Source: Dehalococcoidia bacterium UBA2991 (GTDB taxonomy: Bacteria > Chloroflexota > Dehalococcoidia > Tepidiformales > Tepidiformaceae). From it: 64,000 nt of DNA. The stretch's first letter is position 1; the number at the start of each line of letters is the position of its first letter. A program made the position numbers and the translations under genes. The notes under the pieces were generated by a model. That model was not told the DNA's origin, did no database searches, and worked only from the letters and a program-made list of their open reading frames with translations. Shown here piece after piece: positions 45,090 to 53,526 of this stretch. The stretch spans positions 86,809 to 150,808 of the forward strand of contig DEAD01000002.1 in assembly GCA_002346645.1 (NCBI GenBank), read 5' to 3'.

Positions 45090-45187
45090 TGGCGGGAGTG
45101 CATGGGAGTCGAACCCACCCCTCGCCGCGCTGGCGACGAGGCGACCGTTTTGAAGACGGCGAGGACCACCGGGCCCTATCCACTCCC
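45090..45187 (-). tRNA. selC: tRNA-Sec (selenocysteine, anticodon UCA)
   Basis: A 98-nt tRNA on the minus strand with the bacterial selenocysteine layout. Acceptor GGGAGTG pairs with CACTCCC before discriminator G and encoded CCA, the loop CTTCAAA has anticodon TCA, the D-arm stem is long, the variable arm is a 9-bp helix (CCTCGTCGC with GCGGCGAGG), and the T-arm has GTTCGACTC with a 5-bp stem. Its length and long extra arm rule out an ordinary tRNA. It implies that UGA is decoded as Sec elsewhere in this genome, with selA/selB/selD outside the window. Confidence 0.92.
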
Positions 45188-45247
45188 CCGCAACAACAAT
45201 CCTACCGCGCAAAACAAGAGCAGTTTTAGGCTGCCGTTGGTACATCC

Positions 45248-46192
45248 CTATATGTAGGGCAGCACCTTTTCTGCAAAGAGCCGGGCTGGTTCGCGAGTAT
45301 CACGGCCAAAGAACTCAATCACAAACATGTCACAACCCACCTCACGGTTGGCTGCTATCTGGTCACGAATACGCTCAGGGCTACCAGAAAGGGCTAAGGG
45401 ACCCGTCGGGTCGCCCAAGTGGCCACCAAAGATGCGCTGGGCTCGATCAATCAGCGGGCCAGCTGCTTCCTCGTCCGGAGCGATCGTGACCAGGCACTGC
45501 TGACTCACGATGATTTCGGATGGATCTCGCCTGAGGGCAGCACAATGCTCACGCAGCACCGAAACCTTTTGTGCAAGATCCGAATGGTGCCCCGCCAAAT
45601 TGTTATAGATATCAGCATGCTCCGCTGCGATACGCATAGTCACCCTCTCACCGGCACCCCCAATAAGAATAGGGGGCGTACGGGGCGGCTTCGGCTCACA
45701 AACGAGGTTCTCGACTCGCACGTGCCTACCTTCAAATGTCACAGGGTCTTCGTGAGTCCACATGCGCTTCAACAGGACCACGGTTTCTTCCAGCTGACGA
45801 AGCCGCTCCCGCGTGGAGAGGAAGGGCACTCCAAAATCAGTAAACTCCCGTTCCATCCAGCCCCCCCCTAGGCCGGGAATGATTCTCCCTCCGGCAATTT
45901 CATCGGCGGTCGCAATCATCTTTCCCAAGTGAGCTGGGTTGCGCATTCCCGCTGGGGTAACGAGCGTCCCAATTTCGACCCGCTTGGTTATCGCTCCCAA
46001 AGCAGCTATAGCTGTCCACGCTTCGAGGATAGGAGTTTGGGGAGACTGTGGTCCATAGAGATGGTCATTGACCCAGATGGAGTCAAAACCAAGCGACTCA
46101 AACTCCAGTGCAGCAGCACTCGCCTCCCCCCATGTGCGCTTTATCTGCGGCACATTGACACCGAAATGGACTTTATGAGTGCCTTGCATCAT
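45248..46192 (-). CDS. F420-dependent luciferase-like oxidoreductase
   Basis: A 314-residue LLM-class TIM barrel of the F420-using kind. FGVNVPQIKRTWGEASAAALEFESLGFDSIWVNDHL, RVEIGTLVTPAGMRNPAHLGKM and the GRIIPGLGGGWMEREF strand are typical, as is the C-terminal GCDMFVIEFFG. Function is not known; such genes are many in Chloroflexota and Actinobacteria. AGGAAGG precedes the ATG at 46192. It lies between tRNA-Sec and the divergent ccsB-type gene. Confidence 0.9.
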   Translation of the reverse strand: MMQGTHKVHFGVNVPQIKRTWGEASAAALEFESLGFDSIWVNDHLYGPQSPQTPILEAWTAIAALGAITKRVEIGTLVTPAGMRNPAHLGKMIATADEIAGGRIIPGLGGGWMEREFTDFGVPFLSTRERLRQLEETVVLLKRMWTHEDPVTFEGRHVRVENLVCEPKPPRTPPILIGGAGERVTMRIAAEHADIYNNLAGHHSDLAQKVSVLREHCAALRRDPSEIIVSQQCLVTIAPDEEAAGPLIDRAQRIFGGHLGDPTGPLALSGSPERIRDQIAANREVGCDMFVIEFFGRDTREPARLFAEKVLPYI

Positions 46193-46310
46193 GGCCTTCC
46201 TGCGGCGAGAGCCGCAACGAATGCATTCTACTGGTCAGTTAGCGCGGGACTGTCTTTGACCAAACAACCTGCGAAGAATGTCCAGAAACCCAACGATACA
46301 ATGCGGAGTA

Positions 46311-47261
46311 ATGGTCAATCTTGCGAGCTACCTGTTCTGGACTGGCTTTGCCCTCGCTGGGATTTCCTCAGCGACGTACTTAGCCCATGTGGTAAGTGCA
46401 TCCCTTTGGCTGCAGCGATTGCGCGCCGCCCAGGCCCCAGCCGACACAATTGCGGTCTCACCCCTGACAGGGGCGCCCAATGCAGGGCTTGGGCGACTGG
46501 CAACAACTTTCGCATTGCTTACCGCTATCGCATTAACGGTATCTCTCACAGCCCGCTGGATCGCAGTAGAGCATGCCCCGCTTTCAAACCTGTACGAATA
46601 CACCATCGCCCTTGGCTGGGGAGTGTCTGTCGCCTGGCTTATATTCGAGCGGACTGCCAACGCACGACGCTTCGGAGTAATTGCATTACCCATCGTGGCA
46701 ACCCTGTTAGGTATAGCAACACTCTTCCCCGATGAAGTCATCCCTTTGATTCCGGCCCTCCAAAATGGTCCACTGCTGACCCTCCACGTAACCGTAGTCA
46801 TGGCTTCCTATGCGGTCCTAACAGTGGGGTTCAGCGCGGCTGCTATCTACCTGGTACAGGGGGGTGAAGGGCGTCGACGGTTCGCCTCGCTACCGAGCGG
46901 GGAGGCCGCTGGCGACCTAGCACATCGGGCAGTAGTCGTAGGATTCCCAATGCTGGCACTGGGCATCGCCCTGGGTGCCTGGTGGGCGAATAGCGCTTGG
47001 GGCCGCTACTGGGGCTGGGACCCAAAGGAGACGAGCGCACTGGTCGTGCTGCTTGCATTAGCCGCCTATTTCCATGCTCGCGCTGGAGAGGGTTCTGTTG
47101 CGGGAGCAGCCATCATCCGCTGGTTCGTCCCAGCCCGCCTCCGACGCAGCTGGAGGCCGGACCCTATGTGGTGGCTAATCGCTATGTGGGCACTGATGCT
47201 TTTCACTTACTTCGGGGTGAACCTATGGATCACAGGCCTGCATAGTTACGCAGGGGTATAG
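46311..47261 (+). CDS. Cytochrome c biogenesis protein, CcsA/ResC family
   Basis: About 316 residues with eight hydrophobic helices. The heme-handling WWD motif is WGRYWGWDPKETSALV near the C-terminus, with flanking His in LTLHVTVVMASYAVL and LAAYFHARAG. This is the system II heme-delivery subunit CcsA (also called CcsB or ResC), which attaches heme to c-type apocytochromes. The partner Ccs1/ResB is not in the window. GGAG is just before the ATG at 46311; a longer start at 46278 is less likely. Confidence 0.9.
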   Translation: MVNLASYLFWTGFALAGISSATYLAHVVSASLWLQRLRAAQAPADTIAVSPLTGAPNAGLGRLATTFALLTAIALTVSLTARWIAVEHAPLSNLYEYTIALGWGVSVAWLIFERTANARRFGVIALPIVATLLGIATLFPDEVIPLIPALQNGPLLTLHVTVVMASYAVLTVGFSAAAIYLVQGGEGRRRFASLPSGEAAGDLAHRAVVVGFPMLALGIALGAWWANSAWGRYWGWDPKETSALVVLLALAAYFHARAGEGSVAGAAIIRWFVPARLRRSWRPDPMWWLIAMWALMLFTYFGVNLWITGLHSYAGV

Positions 47262-47296
47262 GAGTAGATCGAAAGCATCTCTTGTCGCCTGTTTTC

Positions 47297-48703
47297 CTAG
47301 CCTACCCTTGGCAACAACGGGAAAGGACGAGCCTGTTCATAGGCATACGACGAGCGAAGGACAAGATCATCCCGGTGGCGAGGACCAACGATCTGGAGAC
47401 CACAGGGAAGACCCGAATCTGTAAGCCCAGCGGGAACGGACGCGGCAGGGTGGCCTGTGAAGTTGAAGGGATAAGTAAAAGCAATACCGTTAGGTCCAAC
47501 CTGCCCCTCGATTTCACGCGGGACAGGTCCCGCTGCAGGAAACGGCTCCGTGGGAAGCGTGGGCGTCAGCAGCAGGTCGTACCTTTCAAAAAGACGAGCT
47601 GTCCAGGAAACCAACTCCCCGCGGCACTTTAGGAACTCCTGGAAGTCCGTCGGGCCTACATCTAGAGCGCGATCAAGTTGTCGCGCGTAACGCTCGGTAA
47701 ACTTGTCATGTTGAGTCGAATAGTTCTCCCACTCCTGTCCCAGAGACTGGAAAGCGGAGACCCGCGCCCACCATCCCCCCATCTCCGGGATAGTGTCCTT
47801 GTTCTCCTCAACCTCGTGGCCCATTGCTGCAAAGGTCTCGGCAGCAGCCCGGACCTCGCGGACAACATCGTTCTGGACGCGGGTTACTCCTAGCGTCTCG
47901 TTGAAAGCAATGCGTAGCTTTGGCAAGGGCTCTTCTAAAGTCTCAGCATAAGAAATCCCCGGCACCGGAAGGGACTCGGGGTCTTCGGGGTGCGGCCCAG
48001 CCACAACATCGAGATAGATTGCAGCATCACGAACACATCGAGTAAGCGGACCGTAGCAGCTAATACTGAGCCAGGTGGGAATGGGACGAGGAGCAATGGG
48101 AGTGCGCCCCTGTGAAGGCTTAAGGCCGTAAAGCCCGGTATAGCAAGCGGGAATTCGAATGGATCCACCCCCATCGCTAGCGGTTGCTAGAGGGACCATG
48201 CCAGCGGCAAGTGCAGCTGATGAACCACCACTAGACCCGCCAGGTGTACGCTCCAAATCCCACGGATTACGGGTCGCGCCGAATAACTCATTGTCGGTAA
48301 AAGGAAGGTGCCCGAACTCCGGTGTGTTCGTCTTGCCGACCACAATTGCTCCTGCATCCTTAAGGCGACCCACAAGAACGTCGTCGAAATCCACACGATT
48401 GTCGGCATAGAGTCTGGAACCCCTAGTAGTAACAAAACCAGCCACGTTCTCAAGGTCCTTCACCCCAAGGGGAAGACCCGCAAAAGGACCTATCTCCTTA
48501 CCATCTGCGAGAAGCTGGGCAACCACTTCCGCCTGTTGCAGGGCTCCCTCTGCATCCACCTCAACGAAAGCATTGAGGCTGGGATTAAGCTGTCCGATGC
48601 GAGCAAGCGAACGCTCCATGAGGACGACCGGAGAGAGCTCTCCTGAATGTATCAACGCCGCCAATTCATATGCAGGAGCAAAATCGATGTCGTAATCGGA
48701 CAC
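47297..48703 (-). CDS. Amidase signature-family enzyme
   Basis: About 468 residues with the amidase signature: VGKTNTPEFGHL (catalytic Lys region), GGSSGGSSAALAAGMVPLATASDGGGSIRIPA (cis-Ser/Ser pair and flanks). It splits amide bonds of an unknown substrate. GatA of the tRNA-Gln amidotransferase is possible but GatB/GatC are absent. GTG at 48703 with AGGGTGG 8 nt before is chosen over the in-frame TTG at 48739, which would overlap the MoaD-like gene. It begins 4 bp after the MoaD-like stop, so same transcript. Confidence 0.9.
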   Translation of the reverse strand: MSDYDIDFAPAYELAALIHSGELSPVVLMERSLARIGQLNPSLNAFVEVDAEGALQQAEVVAQLLADGKEIGPFAGLPLGVKDLENVAGFVTTRGSRLYADNRVDFDDVLVGRLKDAGAIVVGKTNTPEFGHLPFTDNELFGATRNPWDLERTPGGSSGGSSAALAAGMVPLATASDGGGSIRIPACYTGLYGLKPSQGRTPIAPRPIPTWLSISCYGPLTRCVRDAAIYLDVVAGPHPEDPESLPVPGISYAETLEEPLPKLRIAFNETLGVTRVQNDVVREVRAAAETFAAMGHEVEENKDTIPEMGGWWARVSAFQSLGQEWENYSTQHDKFTERYARQLDRALDVGPTDFQEFLKCRGELVSWTARLFERYDLLLTPTLPTEPFPAAGPVPREIEGQVGPNGIAFTYPFNFTGHPAASVPAGLTDSGLPCGLQIVGPRHRDDLVLRSSYAYEQARPFPLLPRVG

Positions 48704-48707
48704 AAGC

Positions 48708-48947
48708 TCAGCCACCCTGGATGTTAATCCGCAACTCAACAGTATCGCTGTCGCTAATGGGTGTATCTAGCTGGGACTGAACATCATTGATGACAGCCAG
48801 GACAGCTTCTTGATCGCGCTCATTGAAGCCCTCATCTATGAGAATCGCCCTTGCTGTGAGGCCCTCACTCCAGTTGAGTTGGAAACTCTCCCGCTTCGAC
48901 TTGGAGAGGTTCTGGAGCGTAGGAAAGAGCTTAACTGTTACCGCCAT
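48708..48947 (-). CDS. MoaD/ThiS-family ubiquitin-like sulfur carrier
   Basis: A 79-residue beta-grasp protein. It starts AVTVKLFPTLQNLS and ends in VELRINIQGG with the C-terminal Gly-Gly that is thiocarboxylated for sulfur transfer in MoaD, ThiS and CysO. LAVINDVQSQLDTPISDSDTV matches the MoaD core. Its first partner by position is an amidase; no moaE or moaB is here. It may be the carrier served by the JAMM peptidase at 17079. Confidence 0.85.
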   Translation of the reverse strand: MAVTVKLFPTLQNLSKSKRESFQLNWSEGLTARAILIDEGFNERDQEAVLAVINDVQSQLDTPISDSDTVELRINIQGG

Positions 48948-49032
48948 CTTGACCTCCGGGCAAGGATTCTACCCTTTCACAGAGGCGGTTCCGTAGCTCA
49001 GTGTGGGAACAGTAGTCTACGATCGTAGAGTC

Positions 49033-50019
49033 ATGTTAGTCCTCGCTATTGAATCTTCCTGTGACGAGACAGCTGCTGCCCTGATCGAGGATGGCACAAC
49101 GATCCACAGCTCAATCGTTGCAAGTCAGGTTGACCTGCATGCAAGGTACGGGGGCATTGTTCCCGAGGTTGCCAGTCGTGAGCACCTCCGCCAAATTATT
49201 CCTGTTCTGCGCGAAGCCCTCTCCACTGGAGGCTGCACCCTCGATGATATCGACGGGATCTGCGCGACCCGGGGACCAGGACTAGCCGGAGCCCTTCTTG
49301 TGGGATACAGCACTGGGAAGGCCATCGCATTCGGACGTGACCTACCCTTCCTTGGTGTGAACCACCTTGAGGGACACGTCTATGCAAACTGGCTCCTGGA
49401 AGGCCCACCACCAACTTTCCCAGCCCTTTGCCTAGTGGTCTCCGGAGGACACACTGATTTGATCCTGATGCGGGGCCATGGTCAGTACGAGCGCCTTGGA
49501 GGCACCCTGGACGATGCGGCAGGAGAGGCATTCGATAAGTCAGGGCGGCTCTTAGGCCTGCCGTTTCCCGGCGGACCTGAAATTGGGAAGCTAGCAGTAA
49601 CGGCAGGGGAATCGGCTCTACGACTACCACGTGCCTGGTTACGCGACACATGCGACTTTAGCTTCAGTGGTTTGAAGACTGCCGTCCTCCACGCGGTACG
49701 CGAAGAGCGCTTTTCTCCCGGGGAGATTGCGTGGGAGTTCCAAGAGGCAGTTGTAGACGTGCTCACAGGAAAAGTCTCTCGTCTAGCGCGCGAGCTTGAT
49801 GTGGCGGAAGTGTTATTAGCCGGGGGGGTTGCCGCCAACGGGCGCCTGCGGGAAGAGATGAAGACACGTAGTCCCGTGCCAGTTCGTATACCACCCCCCG
49901 CATTGTGCACAGACAATGCGGCCATGATCGGCGCAGCCGGGGGACACCGGCTTTTCCTCGGCCAACGAAGCGCTCTAAGCGAGGACATCTTTAGCACGAA
50001 TGACTGGGCCCAAGTTTAG
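49033..50019 (+). CDS. tsaD: tRNA N6-adenosine threonylcarbamoyltransferase TsaD
   Basis: A 328-residue ASKHA-fold protein, catalytic for t6A37. The N-terminus has LAIESSCDETAAAL and YGGIVPEVASREHL, the metal motif is NHLEGHVYANW (H-x-E-G-H), and KSGRLLGLPFPGGP is the later nucleotide site. The ATG at 49033 gives the standard N-terminus; an earlier GTG/ATG would add about ten residues. The partners tsaB/tsaE are not in the window. Confidence 0.97.
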   Translation: MLVLAIESSCDETAAALIEDGTTIHSSIVASQVDLHARYGGIVPEVASREHLRQIIPVLREALSTGGCTLDDIDGICATRGPGLAGALLVGYSTGKAIAFGRDLPFLGVNHLEGHVYANWLLEGPPPTFPALCLVVSGGHTDLILMRGHGQYERLGGTLDDAAGEAFDKSGRLLGLPFPGGPEIGKLAVTAGESALRLPRAWLRDTCDFSFSGLKTAVLHAVREERFSPGEIAWEFQEAVVDVLTGKVSRLARELDVAEVLLAGGVAANGRLREEMKTRSPVPVRIPPPALCTDNAAMIGAAGGHRLFLGQRSALSEDIFSTNDWAQV

Positions 50020-50093
50020 TTCCGGTAGGTAACTAACGGCTAAGAGCGAGTCCACGTAAACTCATACTCAGCTACCAACGCCCAGGAGAGATC

Positions 50094-51155
50094 ATGGTCT
50101 GGTTTGTCAGTATCGCTATCGCCATCGTGCTCTGCGGCTTCGCCTTCCTTTTTGGTCGAGCAATGCGCAGCGAGGCAGAGCCAGGTAGCCCGGAATCCGA
50201 TCGCGGGCTCATCGTAATCGTGCTTGCAGTCATAGCGTTTGTACTCTGGGTAGGCCTACATACCGCCTTCTCAGCACTGAAACAGATTGAAGCGGGCAAG
50301 GTAGGGGTGGTCTATCAGTTCGGTGAGATCGTTGGGCAAAGGGGTGAAGGCCTAAACTTTATCGGCCCCTGGCAAGACATCCGCCTGGAAAGCATCCGCG
50401 TCCAGAAAGCACGCTTCGACAATGTCAGCGGCTTCTCCTCAGAAACGCAAGACGTAATAGTGTCAGCCACCATCAACTACCGCGTTGATGCAGAAGCTAT
50501 TCAGGCGCTTTATAGGGATGTTGGGCCTAATTGGTTCGACAAGCTTGTAGAGCCACGTATCAATCAGTTCTTCAAGGCCGAAACTGTCAAGTACAAGACA
50601 GTGGATATCGCCCCCAACCGGGAAGAGATCCGGATGGAAGTGCAATCCAAGCTCGATGCGGAGCTTCGCCAGTATTCGATAACCATCACAGACCTGCTGA
50701 TCGACAACATCGACTTCAACCCCGAATTCAAACAGTCGATTGAAGAGAAGCAGATTGCAGCCCAGAACGCCCTGCGTGAGCAAGAGAAAATTGCACAGGC
50801 ACAAGCAGAGGCCGAGCAGGCTAAGGAACGAGCTAAGGGTGAGGCGGCAGCAGTAGAGGAACGAGCTAAGGGTGACGCCGCCGCCACAATTGAGCGCGCT
50901 AGGGGTGATGCGGTTGCCATCGAGCTTCGTGCTGAAGCGCAGGCCACTGCTAACCGCTTGCTCGATGCCTCACTAACCCCACAAGTAATTCAGTACCTCG
51001 CTGTCGAGAAGCTAGCTCCAAACGTCGAGATAGCGCTAATTCCGTCTGGCGAGAACATCATCATCGATCCGGCAGCACTGCTTTCAGGGGCTTCCCCAAC
51101 TCCTCCGGAAGCAACAGCGAACACAGAAACCTCTAGCACTGACGGGGAGGAATAG
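50094..51155 (+). CDS. SPFH-domain (prohibitin-like) membrane protein
   Basis: A 353-residue protein with two N-terminal membrane helices (about residues 3-23 and 42-60), then an SPFH domain (GKVGVVYQFGEIVGQRGEGLNFIGPW, DVIVSATINYRVD) and a long coiled coil rich in EQAKERAKGEAAAVEERAKG repeats. Prohibitin-like proteins form membrane rings that shield proteins or host proteases such as FtsH. The C-terminus is Ser/Thr/Glu rich. AGGAGA lies before the ATG at 50094. Confidence 0.92.
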   Translation: MVWFVSIAIAIVLCGFAFLFGRAMRSEAEPGSPESDRGLIVIVLAVIAFVLWVGLHTAFSALKQIEAGKVGVVYQFGEIVGQRGEGLNFIGPWQDIRLESIRVQKARFDNVSGFSSETQDVIVSATINYRVDAEAIQALYRDVGPNWFDKLVEPRINQFFKAETVKYKTVDIAPNREEIRMEVQSKLDAELRQYSITITDLLIDNIDFNPEFKQSIEEKQIAAQNALREQEKIAQAQAEAEQAKERAKGEAAAVEERAKGDAAATIERARGDAVAIELRAEAQATANRLLDASLTPQVIQYLAVEKLAPNVEIALIPSGENIIIDPAALLSGASPTPPEATANTETSSTDGEE

Positions 51156-51173
51156 AAGCGCCAGGAGTTACCC

Positions 51174-51593
51174 TCACAGGGTGCGCAAGCGCAGCACGTA
51201 GGCTGTAACGCCCAGGCCGACTGCCACCAAGATGGCATAAACCCACAAGGCGGCTGGGGCAATTAACCACGCGGAAATTGCGAGCCCCACCCATAGCATG
51301 ACAATAGTCACCAACTTTGTACCGGGCGTTGCTCCACGGTGTTCAGAATAGTTTCGGAGATACCGTCCAAAAAGCCGGTTGCTGATGAGCCAAGTATGGG
51401 CCCGCTCAGAACCACGGGAGTAACAAGCAGCAGCCAGCAGGAAGAAAATAGTGTGGGGTAGCAGGGGTAAAAAGATCCCCAGCACGCCAACACCAATAAA
51501 GATGCTTCCAAGCACGATGAAGAGGGCGCGCGCAACTGGCGATACCGCCAGTCGACCGCGGTCCGAGCCATTAGAACCCGCCAAATCTGTCAA
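51174..51593 (-). CDS. YbaN/DUF454-like small membrane protein
   Basis: About 139 residues with three membrane helices. The core is ARALFIVLGSIFIGVGVLGIFLPLLPHTIFFLLAAACYSRGSERAHTWL, the DUF454/YbaN hallmark, then LFGRYLRNYSEHRG. Function is unknown. The frame is open back into the phosphodiesterase gene, so the start must be after 51650; the TTG at 51593 is a weak choice. It ends 19 bp after the convergent SPFH gene. Confidence 0.72.
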   Translation of the reverse strand: MTDLAGSNGSDRGRLAVSPVARALFIVLGSIFIGVGVLGIFLPLLPHTIFFLLAAACYSRGSERAHTWLISNRLFGRYLRNYSEHRGATPGTKLVTIVMLWVGLAISAWLIAPAALWVYAILVAVGLGVTAYVLRLRTL

Positions 51594-51649
51594 TCCTGAG
51601 CCTTTGCTAGTAAACGCTGGGAGTATATCGCAATGCGCAAATAAGCCCG

Positions 51650-52234
51650 CTAACTCTTCCCGCGTCGCCAACGGGTCCAATCGAACGGTTCGATCCCTGT
51701 TTCTGTCAATTGCCAAATGGAAGCTTGGACGTTGCCGTCGGCGATGTCGAGGAAACCTATAGTGCCCAGCTGTGTTTCCAAATTATGAGGGTAGGTAGGC
51801 GATCCCGGGTTCACGCAAAGAACGCCACCAATTTCGTCCACTGCTTCCACATGAGAATGACCGTATACGACCACGTCCAGATCCGTCCGACCAAAGTAGC
51901 GCTCCATGGCACGCTCTACAGTTAGATTGGGTGGCATCTCTGGAACGGGCATGTCGTGCACAAGACCAACCCAAATGCCATCAAACTCCAGAACCCAGGC
52001 CTCCTGAAGGAGGGGGTGAGCAGGCTGAACTGGACGACCTCCGGAGCCATCCTCACCGTTACCGCGAGCTGCCCAAAGGGGAGCAACTTGGGCAAGCTCA
52101 TCAAGCACCCACAACTCGTGGATATCTCCGGCATGCAGAATCACATCGACATCCCTAAAGGCATCGAACGCCTGCGGCCAGAGTTCTCTACGAGACTCAG
52201 GAATATGGGTGTCTGAGATCAGGCCAATGCGCAT
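51650..52234 (-). CDS. YfcE/MJ0936-type metallophosphoesterase
   Basis: A 194-residue calcineurin-like phosphodiesterase. All metal sites are seen: GLISDTHIPE (D-x-H), HAGDIHE (GD), RGNGED (GN), LVHDM (H) and YGHSHVEA (GHSH), then VNPGSPTYP. Members split phosphodiesters or cyclic nucleotides; substrate unknown. Start ATG at 52234, divergent from the AlkB-like gene. Confidence 0.92.
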   Translation of the reverse strand: MRIGLISDTHIPESRRELWPQAFDAFRDVDVILHAGDIHELWVLDELAQVAPLWAARGNGEDGSGGRPVQPAHPLLQEAWVLEFDGIWVGLVHDMPVPEMPPNLTVERAMERYFGRTDLDVVVYGHSHVEAVDEIGGVLCVNPGSPTYPHNLETQLGTIGFLDIADGNVQASIWQLTETGIEPFDWTRWRRGKS

Positions 52235-52307
52235 CGCTGGAGTGTACTGCCAGGCTAGACGAAGGGCTCTTCTTGAAATAGAACGTTTGTTCTTTTATTG
52301 TACGGGG

Positions 52308-52931
52308 ATGTCCCCCAAATCCGTTATTCAAGCAACCCTTTTCGGAAACGAGGAACCTTCCTTCGATTCCACCCTTACCAGTTTGAGGCGCAGAGCTTTG
52401 CCATACGCGTCTTGGATCGACCAAGCGCAAGGGTTCCTCGCAGGCCACCAGCCCATCTTCGACCTGATCCACGATGACACTCGCTGGCACAGTCACAATC
52501 GCGTTATGTATGACAGAACTATCGATGTTCCGCGCCTAACTGCCTCCCTGCCCCGGGACGGACCAGGGCACTCCGCCATCAGAGAAATTGCGGATGCACT
52601 AGGAGAGCGTTACGACAGACCATTCGACCTTGTAACACTGGCTCTCTATCGCAACGGGAGCGACAGCATTGCGTGGCACCGAGACAAATGTCGTGAAGAC
52701 CGAAGAGGGCAAGCAACTATTGCAACGCTTTCTCTGGGGGAGTCGCGATCTTTCTTGGTGCGCCCACATGGAGGAGGGACTTCGGTCAGGTTTTCCGCCG
52801 GATGGGGGGACCTTCTCGTTATGGGCGGTGCCTGCCAACTCTATTGGGAACACTCTATCCCCAAGACGCGGGCAGCAGGGCCACGTATTAGTGTGATGTT
52901 CCGCAGCACCGCCGACTTCCTCGTAAGCTAG
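52308..52931 (+). CDS. AlkB-like 2-oxoglutarate/Fe(II) dioxygenase
   Basis: A 207-residue AlkB-type enzyme that would repair alkylated DNA/RNA bases by oxidative demethylation. Fe ligands are H-x-D in WHRDK (residues about 120-124) and His in YWEHSIPK, and 2-oxoglutarate is held by Arg in GPRISVMFR. The LALYRNGSDSIAWH segment matches AlkB. ATG at 52308 after GGGG is chosen. The 3' end overlaps the convergent DinB-like gene by 4 bp. Confidence 0.92.
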   Translation: MSPKSVIQATLFGNEEPSFDSTLTSLRRRALPYASWIDQAQGFLAGHQPIFDLIHDDTRWHSHNRVMYDRTIDVPRLTASLPRDGPGHSAIREIADALGERYDRPFDLVTLALYRNGSDSIAWHRDKCREDRRGQATIATLSLGESRSFLVRPHGGGTSVRFSAGWGDLLVMGGACQLYWEHSIPKTRAAGPRISVMFRSTADFLVS

Positions 52932-53443
52932 AACATCTGCCCCTGGAGCCCTTCCAGCCCCATAAGAGCGGCTATCTCGCCCTGGTGCGAGGCTATATGC
53001 CAAACACCAAGCGTCCCGAACATCCATAGCTTCGTCTGGAGTTTAGGACCAAAGGGCACCTCAGCCTGAAGCTCCTCCTCTGAAGCTGCTTCAAGATAGC
53101 CGTCCACTGCCGCACGCACCGCGCCGGCATATTCACGCAGTGGCTCGACCTCAAAAGTTAGGTTTGTAGTGTAGTCCTGCGTGATAACAGGACTTTCAGG
53201 TAACTCAAAACCCACCTTCTTACCTATTTCGCTCTCGTGATAGACAGGCTGGCGCCCCATTAACCCCCCCACCAGCATGAGATCCTGGGTGACCACGGTA
53301 TGAACGTAGGTCGAACCAATGGAGTTAGTAAGAGTTCCCCCGATAGTCTTGGTTAAAAGCTCTGCTGGACAGCGTGCAATAGCTGCCTCAAGGTTGTCCT
53401 GCGCAAAGGCATACTGGCTACGAAGCAGTTCCCTGTGGTCCAT
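52928..53443 (-). CDS. DinB-like four-helix protein
   Basis: A 171-residue four-helix bundle of the DinB/YfiT group. DHRELLRSQYAFAQDNL, a mid GSTYVHTVVTQDLMLV helix with His, and a late TLGVWHIASHQGEIAALMG with two His give the three-His metal site. Role unknown; members are thiol transferases or damage-induced proteins. GGGGGAATGG precedes the ATG at 53443; a longer frame to 53515 exists. Unrelated to DNA polymerase IV. Confidence 0.85.
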   Translation of the reverse strand: MDHRELLRSQYAFAQDNLEAAIARCPAELLTKTIGGTLTNSIGSTYVHTVVTQDLMLVGGLMGRQPVYHESEIGKKVGFELPESPVITQDYTTNLTFEVEPLREYAGAVRAAVDGYLEAASEEELQAEVPFGPKLQTKLWMFGTLGVWHIASHQGEIAALMGLEGLQGQMF

Positions 53444-53526
53444 TCCATTCCCCCATTGCATCTGTTGGCAAACGTGTGCGGCAAGCTTGAAGGTTTTTCC
53501 ACCGGTCCGACACAAATTCAGAGGAT

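Noticed and set aside
48988..49040. GGTTCCGTAGCTCAGTGTGG resembles the start of a tRNA
   Set aside because: No T-arm, no anticodon stem and no closing acceptor strand follow; tsaD begins at 49033.
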